From contig DATKMP010000177.1 in assembly GCA_035541775.1 (NCBI GenBank), positions 1 through 8,505 on the forward strand: a stretch of 8,505 nt of DNA, written 5' to 3'. Positions 1 through 6,250 of the stretch are shown here, one piece after another; positions within the stretch are counted from its first letter, which is position 1, and each line of letters begins with the position of its first letter. The notes beneath the pieces are model-generated. The model was not told the DNA's origin, searched no databases, and saw only the letters and a list, made by a program, of their open reading frames with translations. Origin of the DNA: DATKMP01 sp035541775. Lineage in GTDB: Bacteria > Bacteroidota > Ignavibacteria > UBA10030. A program made the translations under genes and the position numbers.

Positions 1-1
1 G

Positions 2-139
2 ATGGATGATATTGAAATGATGGCTTCGGTTGTGAACGTGCTGGGAATTTTAGTATGTGCTACCGGAATCTTCATCGGATTATATTTTGTCGGGACGGAT
101 GGGTACAACTTATTTATCAAATATAAAGAAAAACAGTGA
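2..139 (+). CDS. C-terminal part of a small membrane protein (5' end uncertain)
   Basis: The frame is open from the window edge to a TGA at 137-139. An ATG at base 2 would give a complete 45-residue protein, but there is no room to see a ribosome binding site, so this may be the tail of a longer protein. The sequence has a short acidic start (MDDIEMM), one clear hydrophobic segment at about residues 9-30, and a basic lysine-rich tail (IKYKEKQ). This fits a single membrane-spanning segment whose charged end probably stays in the cytoplasm. The gene converges on the NYN gene with only 17 bases between the stop codons, and I see no terminator in that gap. I do not recognise a family. Confidence 0.5.
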   Translation: MDDIEMMASVVNVLGILVCATGIFIGLYFVGTDGYNLFIKYKEKQ

Positions 140-156
140 AGTAAAACGGGTTCCTC

Positions 157-774
157 TTATTTCCATTCTTCCGGACGGTGAAGCATATATCCATCTGCTT
201 TTTGTATCACATCGGGAAAAATACTTTTGGCAAGATTTGCCCGTCCGATAGATAGTGTGGCATGAGCAAATCGTTGCAATGTCCAAGAATTTCGTTGCGG
301 AGGAAATGCAACAATAACTCGTTTATCTGGAAAAAGTTTTTTAATGGCAAGAATAGGAGCGGTAAGATCGCTGTCTGCCGAAATGAGTACTGCCGTATCA
401 CAAAGATTTTCATACGCATCTGAAAGCATTTCGACTGCAATGTTGACATCCGTCATTTTTTCTTGAGGAACCAGTTCTTTATTGCCGCATTTATTGCATC
501 GCCGAGGATTAGCCTGATATTGACCATAATAAATTTTAAAATCACTTAAGGTTTCGAGTGCTTCAATAAAGGTGGATTGCCGACGCTGTTTATCCGGCGG
601 ATAGGAAACACGGCTGGTAAAATATTTTGTCGTTACCAACGTTTGATGTGGTTTTAATAAGTTTTGGCTAAGAAGCTGAAGATTAAGCCAGTAAAATCTT
701 TTCCAGCGTGCGGCCTTTAATCCGAAATATAGATTAAATCCATCGATGTACGTTATGACACGTTCTTGCTCCAT
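157..774 (-). CDS. NYN domain (LabA/DUF88-like) PIN-fold protein, putative ribonuclease
   Basis: This 205-residue protein has the layout of a stand-alone NYN domain, a PIN-like fold whose members are mostly metal-dependent ribonucleases. The expected acidic residues are visible: D11 in YIDGFNLYFGL, D109 in KMTDVNIAVEM, and D134 and D136 in ISADSDLTAPI. A C93-x2-C96 pair sits in the middle; with only two cysteines, one chain could make at most half of a normal four-cysteine zinc site. There is no signal peptide or membrane segment, so it should be cytoplasmic. The start follows an AGAGGA site (777-782 on the plus strand) with an unusually short gap of about two bases; no other in-frame Met precedes D11. 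The gene is AT-richer than those to its right and has no same-strand partner in view. The family is fairly certain; the RNA target is unknown. Confidence 0.85.
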   Translation of the reverse strand: MEQERVITYIDGFNLYFGLKAARWKRFYWLNLQLLSQNLLKPHQTLVTTKYFTSRVSYPPDKQRRQSTFIEALETLSDFKIYYGQYQANPRRCNKCGNKELVPQEKMTDVNIAVEMLSDAYENLCDTAVLISADSDLTAPILAIKKLFPDKRVIVAFPPQRNSWTLQRFAHATLSIGRANLAKSIFPDVIQKADGYMLHRPEEWK

Positions 775-781
775 ATTCCTC

Positions 782-809
782 TTGACATTTATCGAATCTT
801 CGTTAAATT
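782..809 (+). promoter_or_regulatory. Possible sigma-70-like promoter
   Basis: A perfect TTGACA (782-787) is followed after 16 bases by TAAATT (804-809), a four-of-six match to TATAAT. A better box, TATAAA at 809-814, would sit 21 bases away, which is too far. Transcription would start near 817 and run straight into the two hairpins at 830-848 and 853-880. The TTGACA overlaps the ribosome binding region of the divergent NYN gene. A consensus hexamer in AT-rich DNA can arise by chance, and some members of this phylum use a different promoter consensus. Confidence 0.3.
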
Positions 810-816
810 ATAAATG

Positions 817-892
817 TAGTTTAACAGCACCGACGCGAGTAACGTCGGCATGACGGCTTCAAGAGAAATCTTGGAGCCGTTTCTTTTTGTTG
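817..892 (+). ncRNA. Candidate small RNA or waaA leader attenuator
   Basis: This interval could be a short transcript of about 75 nucleotides running from the possible promoter at 782-809 to the oligo-T tract ending near 892. It contains two hairpins. The first is CCGACG (830-835) pairing with CGTCGG (843-848) across a seven-base loop. The second is the terminator at 853-880. No credible reading frame with a ribosome binding site lies inside. It could be an independent small RNA or a prematurely terminated waaA leader, since waaA starts 127 bases downstream. The structures are seen directly; that it is transcribed is inference. Confidence 0.3.
853..892 (+). terminator. Rho-independent terminator-like hairpin with no upstream gene
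   Basis: Bases 853-864 (ACGGCTTCAAGA) pair with 869-880 (TCTTGGAGCCGT) in a 12-pair stem with one G-U pair. It closes on a GAAA tetraloop (865-868) and is followed by TTCTTTTTGTT. This is a textbook plus-strand terminator. No plus-strand gene precedes it for about 710 bases, because the NYN gene there runs the other way. On the minus strand the stem has no T tract after it, so it would not terminate in that direction. Confidence 0.6.
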
Positions 893-1018
893 TCATATTC
901 AATCATCAAGATAATTTCACTAGACAAAAGCTAATGTCTTTCTGGATTATTGTCAAGATTGTCATAATTTATCTATTCTTGTATTTCTTCCAAACTTTCT
1001 CTACCATAATTGCCACTT

Positions 1019-2296
1019 ATGCAAATTCTCTGGAGCATTTTTTATAATTATTGTTTTGTGCCGGTGTTCTGGCTGCTGCTGCAAGCGGCGGCAGTGCTCA
1101 ACAACAAAATCAAGCGCGGCGTGCGCGGGCGCGATCAATTGTTTGAGCGGTTAGAACGCGACGTGAAGAAGCTCGCATCCAAGCGGCGCGTATGGTTCCA
1201 CTCTTCTTCGATGGGAGAATTCGAGCAGGCAAAACCCATTATCGCAGCGCTGAGAAAAAAATATTCCGACATCAACATTATCGTTACGTTTTTCTCGCCG
1301 TCCGGCTACGACCATACAAAAAATTACAAACTCGCAGACATCATTATGTACATTCCTTTCGATACCAAAACAAATGCACGGCGTTTTGTGGATTTGATTC
1401 AGCCGACAGCGGCCGTGTTTGTGCGGTACGATGTATGGCCGAATCATTTGGGTGCATTGGTGGAACGCGGCATACCGGCATTCATCGCCAATGCCACGAT
1501 GCGCAGCAACTCTTCCCGCTTTTATCCCGTGCTGAAAAATTTTCATCATCATTTATATAATGCGCTCACTTCCATTCTCACCGTCTCACAACGCGATGTC
1601 GAGGCGTTCAAACGATTCCAGCTCGATCATCCGACACTCGAAGCCATCGGCGAAACGCGGTACGATCAGGTGTGGCAGCGCAGTGCCGAAGCAAAACAAA
1701 AGCATTTGATTCCACCCGCAGTCTTAAAAGGAAAAAAAGTTTTGCTTGCCGGCAGCATTTGGCCGGAGGATGAAGAAGTATTGATGCCCGCGGTGAAAAA
1801 ATTATTAGCGTACGATAAAAAAGCGCTTATCATTCTCGTGCCGCATGAACCGACAGAAGAAGCATTGGATGCCATCGAAAAAGAATTGAACGCCCACATC
1901 AAATCGCTTCGCTTTTCTGCTCTCAATGATTACAATCGAGAGCATGTGATTATTGTGGACAGCGTTGGAATTTTGATGGCGCTGTACCAATATGCGCAAG
2001 TAGCATACGTCGGCGGAAGTTTTCGTCAGGGTATTCACAATGTCCTGGAGCCGGCAGTGTACGGCATTCCTGTCGTGTACGGACCGCGGCATACTAACTC
2101 GCAGGAAGCAGTGGAACTTGCAAAACGCGGCGGCGGATTTGTGGTGAACGACCAGCAGGATTGCTATCGCACCTTGCGTACGCTGTTAGACGACAAAAAA
2201 GCACAAAGCAACGCTGGAACGATTGCGATGGAATTAGTGAAAGAAAACATCGGCGCAACCGAGCGGTTTATGAAACACCTCGAACAGGTGGTATAA
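1019..2296 (+). CDS. waaA: 3-deoxy-D-manno-octulosonic acid (Kdo) transferase
   Basis: WaaA (KdtA) moves Kdo from CMP-Kdo to the lipid A precursor on the cytoplasmic face of the inner membrane, the first step of the LPS inner core. From ATG 1019 the protein has 425 residues, normal for this GT-B fold family. Residues 1-30 form the expected hydrophobic membrane-anchoring start. The SMGEFEQ motif holds E67, at the place of the family's catalytic base. The C-terminal half has GETRYDQ (about 211-217), GSIWPEDEE (245-253), VGGSF (331-335), HNVLEPA (340-346) and GPRHTN (355-360), which form the sugar-nucleotide site. I chose ATG 1019 over TTG 1010, three codons earlier, because neither has a ribosome binding site and ATG is the commoner start. 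The SMGEFEQ and TFFSPSGYD wording is of the Bacteroidota type. priA follows 59 bases later. Whether it adds one or several Kdo units cannot be read from sequence. Confidence 0.95.
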   Translation: MQILWSIFYNYCFVPVFWLLLQAAAVLNNKIKRGVRGRDQLFERLERDVKKLASKRRVWFHSSSMGEFEQAKPIIAALRKKYSDINIIVTFFSPSGYDHTKNYKLADIIMYIPFDTKTNARRFVDLIQPTAAVFVRYDVWPNHLGALVERGIPAFIANATMRSNSSRFYPVLKNFHHHLYNALTSILTVSQRDVEAFKRFQLDHPTLEAIGETRYDQVWQRSAEAKQKHLIPPAVLKGKKVLLAGSIWPEDEEVLMPAVKKLLAYDKKALIILVPHEPTEEALDAIEKELNAHIKSLRFSALNDYNREHVIIVDSVGILMALYQYAQVAYVGGSFRQGIHNVLEPAVYGIPVVYGPRHTNSQEAVELAKRGGGFVVNDQQDCYRTLRTLLDDKKAQSNAGTIAMELVKENIGATERFMKHLEQVV

Positions 2297-2312
2297 TTTT
2301 TTCCTCTCTTGC

Positions 2313-2338
2313 AACACACACAATTTCTGTGTAGTGTT
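2313..2338. repeat. Inverted repeat between waaA and priA
   Basis: AACACACACA (2313-2322) pairs with TGTGTAGTGTT (2328-2338) in ten base pairs with one bulged A at 2333, across a five-base loop. No T run follows on either strand, so it is not a standard terminator. If waaA and priA are co-transcribed, it lies in the intercistronic mRNA and ends 17 bases before the priA ATG, where it could affect translation or mRNA processing. Confidence 0.35.
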
Positions 2339-2355
2339 CTTCATTAAAAAGATTT

Positions 2356-4890
2356 ATGAAACAATTTTTCGCCGATATTGCGCTTCCGGTCCCCGTGGAT
2401 CATACGTTCACCTATTTTGTGCCGCCGGAGCTGCAGCCCCTTGCTCTTCCCGGCATGCGCGTGCTGGTTCCCTTCGGCAGAAAATATCTTACCGGCGTCA
2501 TCGTCGGTTTGCCGGAAACATCGAACGTCAAAGGACTCAAACCCATTCGCGATATTCTCGACAGCACGCCGTCGTTTTCTGCGGAAATGCTTGCGCTCGC
2601 CAAATGGATCGCGGATTATTATCTTGCACCGTTAGGCGAAGTGTTACGTGCGGCAACGCCGCAGGGATTTACACAGGAAAGCAAAAAGTTCATTCAATTA
2701 ACGTCGAACGGAGTTCTTGCCGATCTTGCTTCGATCAAAAAATCTGCGCCAAAACAATTTGCTGTGCTTCAAGCTCTTGCCGATGGTAAAGCACTTTCGT
2801 TATCGCATCTCCAGAAAAAAACCAGCGTCCGAAGCATTGCGGCTCTTGCATGCGAATTGCAGTTGCGCGGCTGGGTCTCTCTTTCGGAAGAAATTGAAAA
2901 GCAAAAAGCAAAACCCAAACTCGAAAAAATTGTTTCACTCACGGCCGTAGGAATTTCTCTTCCCGCCGAAACACGGCTTACAGAAAAACTGGAAGCCGTG
3001 CGGCAACAGCTTCTTGCCGAATGCGCCGAAATTTCTTCTGCAGTCGAACTGCGGACATTTTTAAATCGTACACACACATCGCTCTCTTCTCTCAAGACAT
3101 TGGAAAAAAAAGGATTGGTGAAGTTCGGTGCGCGCGAAATATTCCGCATCTCCGAGTACGACGCCGCAGAACCGCCGCCCAAGATTACGCTCAATCCGCA
3201 TCAACAGCTTGCGCTGGAAAAATTGACCGAAGCATTAAATCGCAAAAATTTTCGAGCATTTTTATTGTACGGCATCACGGGGAGCGGTAAAACACAGGTG
3301 TACATCGAAGCGATTCGGCACACGCTGGCCATGAAGAAAACCGCCATTGTGCTGGTTCCGGAAATTTCTCTCACGCCGCAAACCGTGCGCCGTTTCAAAG
3401 CCCATTTTGGGAACAACGTTGCCGTGATGCACAGCCAGATGTCGATAGGCGAACGATTCGATGCGTGGCGCATGGCGCGTGATAAAAAGGTACACATTGT
3501 TATCGGACCTCGCTCTGCGATTTTCGCTCCGTTGGAAAACATCGGACTGATTGTCGTCGATGAAGAGCACGAGGGCTCGTACAAGCAATATGATTCCACG
3601 CCGCGGTATCACGCGCGGGATGTTGCCGTGGTGCGCGCATCGCAAAATCATGCCGTTGTGCTGCTCGGCTCCGCTACGCCGTCGGTGGAAAGTTATTTCA
3701 ATGCACACAACGGAAAGTACACGCTGTTAGAATTGCCGGAACGCATCGATACGGCAAAACTTCCATTTATCGAAATCGTCGATATGGCAAAAGAGCGCAA
3801 ACAGGTGTATGAAAATACCAAAGAAGAAGTAAAACTCAGCGGAAAAGAATTTCCCAAACATCTTCCTCCGTCGTCCCTTTCAAAACTTCTGCGAATGCAC
3901 ATGGAGGAACGGCTCGCGCGTAAAGAAGGAATTATCCTTCTCCAAAACCGCCGCGGCTTTTCTCACGTGATGGAGTGTTACGAATGCGGCCATGTGGAAC
4001 GATGCGACAACTGCGAAGTCTCGCTTACCTATCACGCTACGAAAAAACATTTACGCTGCCACTACTGCGGATTCGTTAAAAAGCCACCTACGATTTGTCC
4101 GCAATGCGGCAACACGGAGATGCGGCTGTATGCATTCGGCACGCAGCAAGTTCAGGAAGAATTGCAACAGATGTTTCCGAAAGCAGCGATCTTACGGATG
4201 GATCGCGACACCACCTCGCATCGCGGCGCGCATCATCGCATCCTTCAGCAATTTGAAAACGGCGAAGCGGATATTTTGCTCGGCACACAAATGGTTGCCA
4301 AAGGTCTGGATTTTCCGCGCGTCACGCTCGTCGGCGTAATCTCGGCGGATACACAAATGCTGCTGCCGGATTTCCGCGCATCGGAAGGAACCTTTCAATT
4401 GCTCACGCAAGTTGCGGGACGCGCCGGACGAAGCACGCTTGCCGGCGAAGTTGTTATCCAAACGTTGCAGCCATCGCATTATAGTTTGAAGTTTGCGAAG
4501 ACGCATGACTTTTTAGGATTTTATCGGGAAGAATTGGAACACCGCCGCGAACTCAACTATCCTCCATTCTCACGCATCGTCTTGATAGAATTTTCCGGAA
4601 TGAATGAATCCGACGTTCAGCATCACGCAAAAAAATTTTCGGAACTTCTCGCTCAGCACAATACGCAGAAACGCTTTCTCGTTCTCGGCCCCGCCGATGC
4701 CGCCATCCCGAAGATCAACAACCGGTTTCGGAAACAGCTCGTGATTAAAGACTTGAAGACATTAGATCCTTCCGCATCCTTCCTGCGCGGCGCGTTACAA
4801 AAGGCAAAAACTCAATACGCTGCCTCGCCGCTTGGCAAAAGCCAATCCATAAAATTGACGATCGATATTGATCCGGCGGGAATGCTTTAG
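2356..4890 (+). CDS. priA: Primosomal protein N' (replication restart helicase PriA)
   Basis: PriA is a 3'-to-5' DNA helicase that recognises stalled forks and reloads the replicative helicase. All domains are visible in 844 residues. The N-terminal 3'-end-binding domain covers about 1-105. Two winged-helix-like stretches lie at about 129-180 and 220-265. The helicase core has Walker A GITGSGKT (306-313), the DEEH box (402-405), GSATPS (438-443), GTQMVAKG (643-650) and QVAGRAGR (685-692). Eight cysteines (C541, C544, C550, C553, C568, C571, C581, C584) form the two zinc sites. A C-terminal domain follows to 844. The protein is about 110 residues longer than E. coli PriA (732), mostly before Walker A, plus a charged stretch at about 475-510. 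ATG 2356 fits the start of the family alignment; there is no clear Shine-Dalgarno site. No key residue is missing. Confidence 0.97.
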   Translation: MKQFFADIALPVPVDHTFTYFVPPELQPLALPGMRVLVPFGRKYLTGVIVGLPETSNVKGLKPIRDILDSTPSFSAEMLALAKWIADYYLAPLGEVLRAATPQGFTQESKKFIQLTSNGVLADLASIKKSAPKQFAVLQALADGKALSLSHLQKKTSVRSIAALACELQLRGWVSLSEEIEKQKAKPKLEKIVSLTAVGISLPAETRLTEKLEAVRQQLLAECAEISSAVELRTFLNRTHTSLSSLKTLEKKGLVKFGAREIFRISEYDAAEPPPKITLNPHQQLALEKLTEALNRKNFRAFLLYGITGSGKTQVYIEAIRHTLAMKKTAIVLVPEISLTPQTVRRFKAHFGNNVAVMHSQMSIGERFDAWRMARDKKVHIVIGPRSAIFAPLENIGLIVVDEEHEGSYKQYDSTPRYHARDVAVVRASQNHAVVLLGSATPSVESYFNAHNGKYTLLELPERIDTAKLPFIEIVDMAKERKQVYENTKEEVKLSGKEFPKHLPPSSLSKLLRMHMEERLARKEGIILLQNRRGFSHVMECYECGHVERCDNCEVSLTYHATKKHLRCHYCGFVKKPPTICPQCGNTEMRLYAFGTQQVQEELQQMFPKAAILRMDRDTTSHRGAHHRILQQFENGEADILLGTQMVAKGLDFPRVTLVGVISADTQMLLPDFRASEGTFQLLTQVAGRAGRSTLAGEVVIQTLQPSHYSLKFAKTHDFLGFYREELEHRRELNYPPFSRIVLIEFSGMNESDVQHHAKKFSELLAQHNTQKRFLVLGPADAAIPKINNRFRKQLVIKDLKTLDPSASFLRGALQKAKTQYAASPLGKSQSIKLTIDIDPAGML

Positions 4891-4953
4891 AATAGCATCG
4901 TCTTCACATTGTTCCATTCATCGTTATTCTTTTCAAACGTCCGTGTTTATTGA

Positions 4954-4992
4954 GGAATAACTGGATCATTCCGCATTCTTCCATTGCTGGAA
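4954..4992. promoter_or_regulatory. Two short inverted repeats upstream of the MarR gene (possible operators)
   Basis: Two perfect inverted repeats lie close together in the 178-base gap before the MarR gene. GGAAT (4954-4958) pairs with ATTCC (4968-4972) across nine bases. TTCCA (4979-4983) pairs with TGGAA (4988-4992) across four bases. MarR proteins usually bind palindromes of 16-20 bases near their own promoters, so either could be an operator. Each has five-base arms, a size that often occurs by chance. I found no convincing promoter pair here; TATGAT at 5016-5021 is the best -10 candidate but lacks a well-placed -35. Confidence 0.25.
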
Positions 4993-5068
4993 CTAATTGC
5001 AGCGCAGATTCGTTGTATGATTTGAATTTGAACGATGGACCATGTCTCAACAATCGAAGGAGGCTCTT

Positions 5069-5554
5069 ATGAAAACTACAGAACGTTACGGACCTAAAAT
5101 TGATGCTGCACTTTCCCTCTGGGTCAAGCTGGCACGTGCGCACGACACGCTCGCTCACTTGACAGCAACCAATATTCGTACATTCAACTTAACGCCTGCA
5201 CAGTTTGGAGCCATCGAGTGCCTTGGCCATCTGGGGCCGATGTTAATCGGCGATCTCACCAAAAAACATCTCGTGAGCGGCGGAAACATGACCGTGGTGG
5301 TGGACAATCTTGAAAAAGACGGATTGGTCAAGCGCGCGGTTTCCGCGGAAGACCGGCGTGCATTTTTAGTACACTTAACACCGAAAGGAAAACGATCGTT
5401 CGATAAAATTTTTATTCAGCATGCAGAATATCTTGCCCAGCTTGTTTCGGTTCTTCCAGAAGAAGAACAATTGGAATTATCGCGACTGTTGAAAAAACTC
5501 GGTACCGGTGTGATGGATCGGGCAACTGCGAAGGAAAAAATAAATTTGCGATGA
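5069..5554 (+). CDS. MarR-family transcriptional regulator
   Basis: This is a 161-residue winged-helix DNA-binding protein, normal for MarR repressors, which act as dimers and release DNA on binding a small ligand or on oxidation. The winged helix runs from about LTPAQFGAIECL (41-52) through a recognition-helix region near 69-83 to the wing EDRRAFLVHLTPKG (94-107), whose DRR motif is typical of the family. N- and C-terminal helices would make the dimer interface. The wording is closest to the MhqR-like branch. The start is fixed by GAAGGAGG at 5056-5063, five bases before ATG 5069; an earlier in-frame ATG at 5042 has no such site. A single cysteine, C51, lies in the DNA-binding domain rather than at the N-terminal position used by OhrR sensors. 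The YceI gene follows 47 bases later and is the likely target. Confidence 0.92.
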   Translation: MKTTERYGPKIDAALSLWVKLARAHDTLAHLTATNIRTFNLTPAQFGAIECLGHLGPMLIGDLTKKHLVSGGNMTVVVDNLEKDGLVKRAVSAEDRRAFLVHLTPKGKRSFDKIFIQHAEYLAQLVSVLPEEEQLELSRLLKKLGTGVMDRATAKEKINLR

Positions 5555-5572
5555 AGAGAAACACTCGTCATC
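5550..5572 (+). repeat. Intercistronic hairpin overlapping the MarR stop codon
   Basis: GATGA (5550-5554) pairs with TCATC (5568-5572), and inside it GAG (5556-5558) pairs with CTC (5564-5566), with one A-G mismatch and a five-base loop. The stop codon TGA of the MarR gene lies in the left arm. There is no T tract, so it should not end transcription. It could tune the stability or relative expression of the downstream YceI message. Confidence 0.3.
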
Positions 5573-5601
5573 ATTTCCCCATTTAAAGAAGGAGAACAAC
5601 T

Positions 5602-6183
5602 ATGAAACATGTTGCATTGCTCGTTGTTACGATACTCGCTACAGTATCAATCGGCTTAGCACAGGCACGTTGGACATTGGATAAAGTACATTCCAGCGTT
5701 CAGTTCAGCGTGAAGCACATGGTGATTTCAACCGTTACCGGGTCGTTCAAAGATTTTTCGGTCGATTTAAAGTCCGATAAACCGGATTTTTCCGATGCGT
5801 CCGTCAACGCGGTAATCAACGTTGCCAGCATCAATACCGATAACACGATGCGCGACGGACATTTGAAATCGGACGATTTTTTCAATGCAGAAAAATTTCC
5901 TGAAATAAAATTCGTCAGCACATCGTTCGAAAAGGTTGGCGAGATGAACTATAAAATTACCGGCAATTTGACTATGCGCGATGTCACCAAACAAGTTGTC
6001 TTCGATGCTGTGCTTGGCGGGACATTAAAAACAGACCACGGAACGCTTTCCGCATGGACGGCAACAACCACCGTTAACAGGTTCGATTATAATCTGAAAT
6101 GGAATAAGGCGCTTGAAACCGGCGGGTTAATGGTGGGACAAGATGTAACGGTTACATTAAATTTAGAATTGAACAAACAATGA
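5602..6183 (+). CDS. YceI-family periplasmic lipocalin-like protein
   Basis: YceI proteins are small beta-barrels that bind a long isoprenoid or similar lipid in the periplasm; some are induced by stress or high pH. The 193-residue precursor starts with a Sec signal peptide (MKHVALLVVTILATVSIGLA) and a likely cut after AQA at residue 22. The mature part opens with the family signature WTLDKVHSSVQFSVKHM (24-40) and keeps the other typical pieces: INTDNTMRDGHLKSDDFF (77-94), FPEIKF, LTMRDVTK, and a C-terminal VGQDVTVTLNLEL strand. A GAAGGAG site at 5588-5594, seven bases before the ATG, supports the start. It lies 47 bases after the MarR gene, probably in the same transcript, and a strong terminator follows. 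Ligand and role here are unknown. Confidence 0.93.
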   Translation: MKHVALLVVTILATVSIGLAQARWTLDKVHSSVQFSVKHMVISTVTGSFKDFSVDLKSDKPDFSDASVNAVINVASINTDNTMRDGHLKSDDFFNAEKFPEIKFVSTSFEKVGEMNYKITGNLTMRDVTKQVVFDAVLGGTLKTDHGTLSAWTATTTVNRFDYNLKWNKALETGGLMVGQDVTVTLNLELNKQ

Positions 6184-6199
6184 GGACTCGCGAGAAAAC

Positions 6200-6235
6200 A
6201 AAAAGTCCGCTCCAGTGAACCGGGGCGGACTTTTT
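6200..6235. terminator. Bidirectional rho-independent terminator
   Basis: AAAAAGTCCGCTCC (6200-6213) pairs with GGGGCGGACTTTTT (6222-6235) in a 14-pair stem with one G-U pair and an eight-base loop. The A run on the left and T run on the right make it work in both directions. It lies between the stop codons of the YceI gene (plus strand, 6183) and the rubrerythrin gene (minus strand, 6251), so it probably ends both. Confidence 0.9.
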
Positions 6236-6250
6236 ATCGTCAACGACCAA

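Noticed and set aside
57..251. Open frame of 64 codons on the plus strand
   Set aside because: It overlaps both the membrane-protein end and the NYN gene, resembles no family, and has no ribosome binding site.
922..939. AGACA/TGTCT inverted repeat upstream of waaA
   Set aside because: It has five-base arms and no attached promoter or terminator signal.
949..965. Tandem ATTGTCA direct repeat upstream of waaA
   Set aside because: Two seven-base copies, with TTGTCAT also at 890-896, lie in low-complexity AT-rich DNA and have no other supporting signal.
850..1047. Open frame of 65 codons coding a hydrophobic peptide upstream of waaA
   Set aside because: Its start codon has no ribosome binding site, it runs through the terminator hairpin and into waaA, and its hydrophobic residues are what T-rich DNA gives by chance.
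2769..3708. Long open frames on the minus strand within priA
   Set aside because: They are antisense shadows of a fully recognised gene, with no family resemblance and no ribosome binding sites.
4882..4898. ATGCT/AGCAT inverted repeat at the end of priA as a terminator
   Set aside because: The stem is five base pairs with no T tract.
5042..5068. Nine-residue upstream extension of the MarR protein
   Set aside because: The strong GAAGGAGG site at 5056-5063 lies inside this extension and points to ATG 5069.
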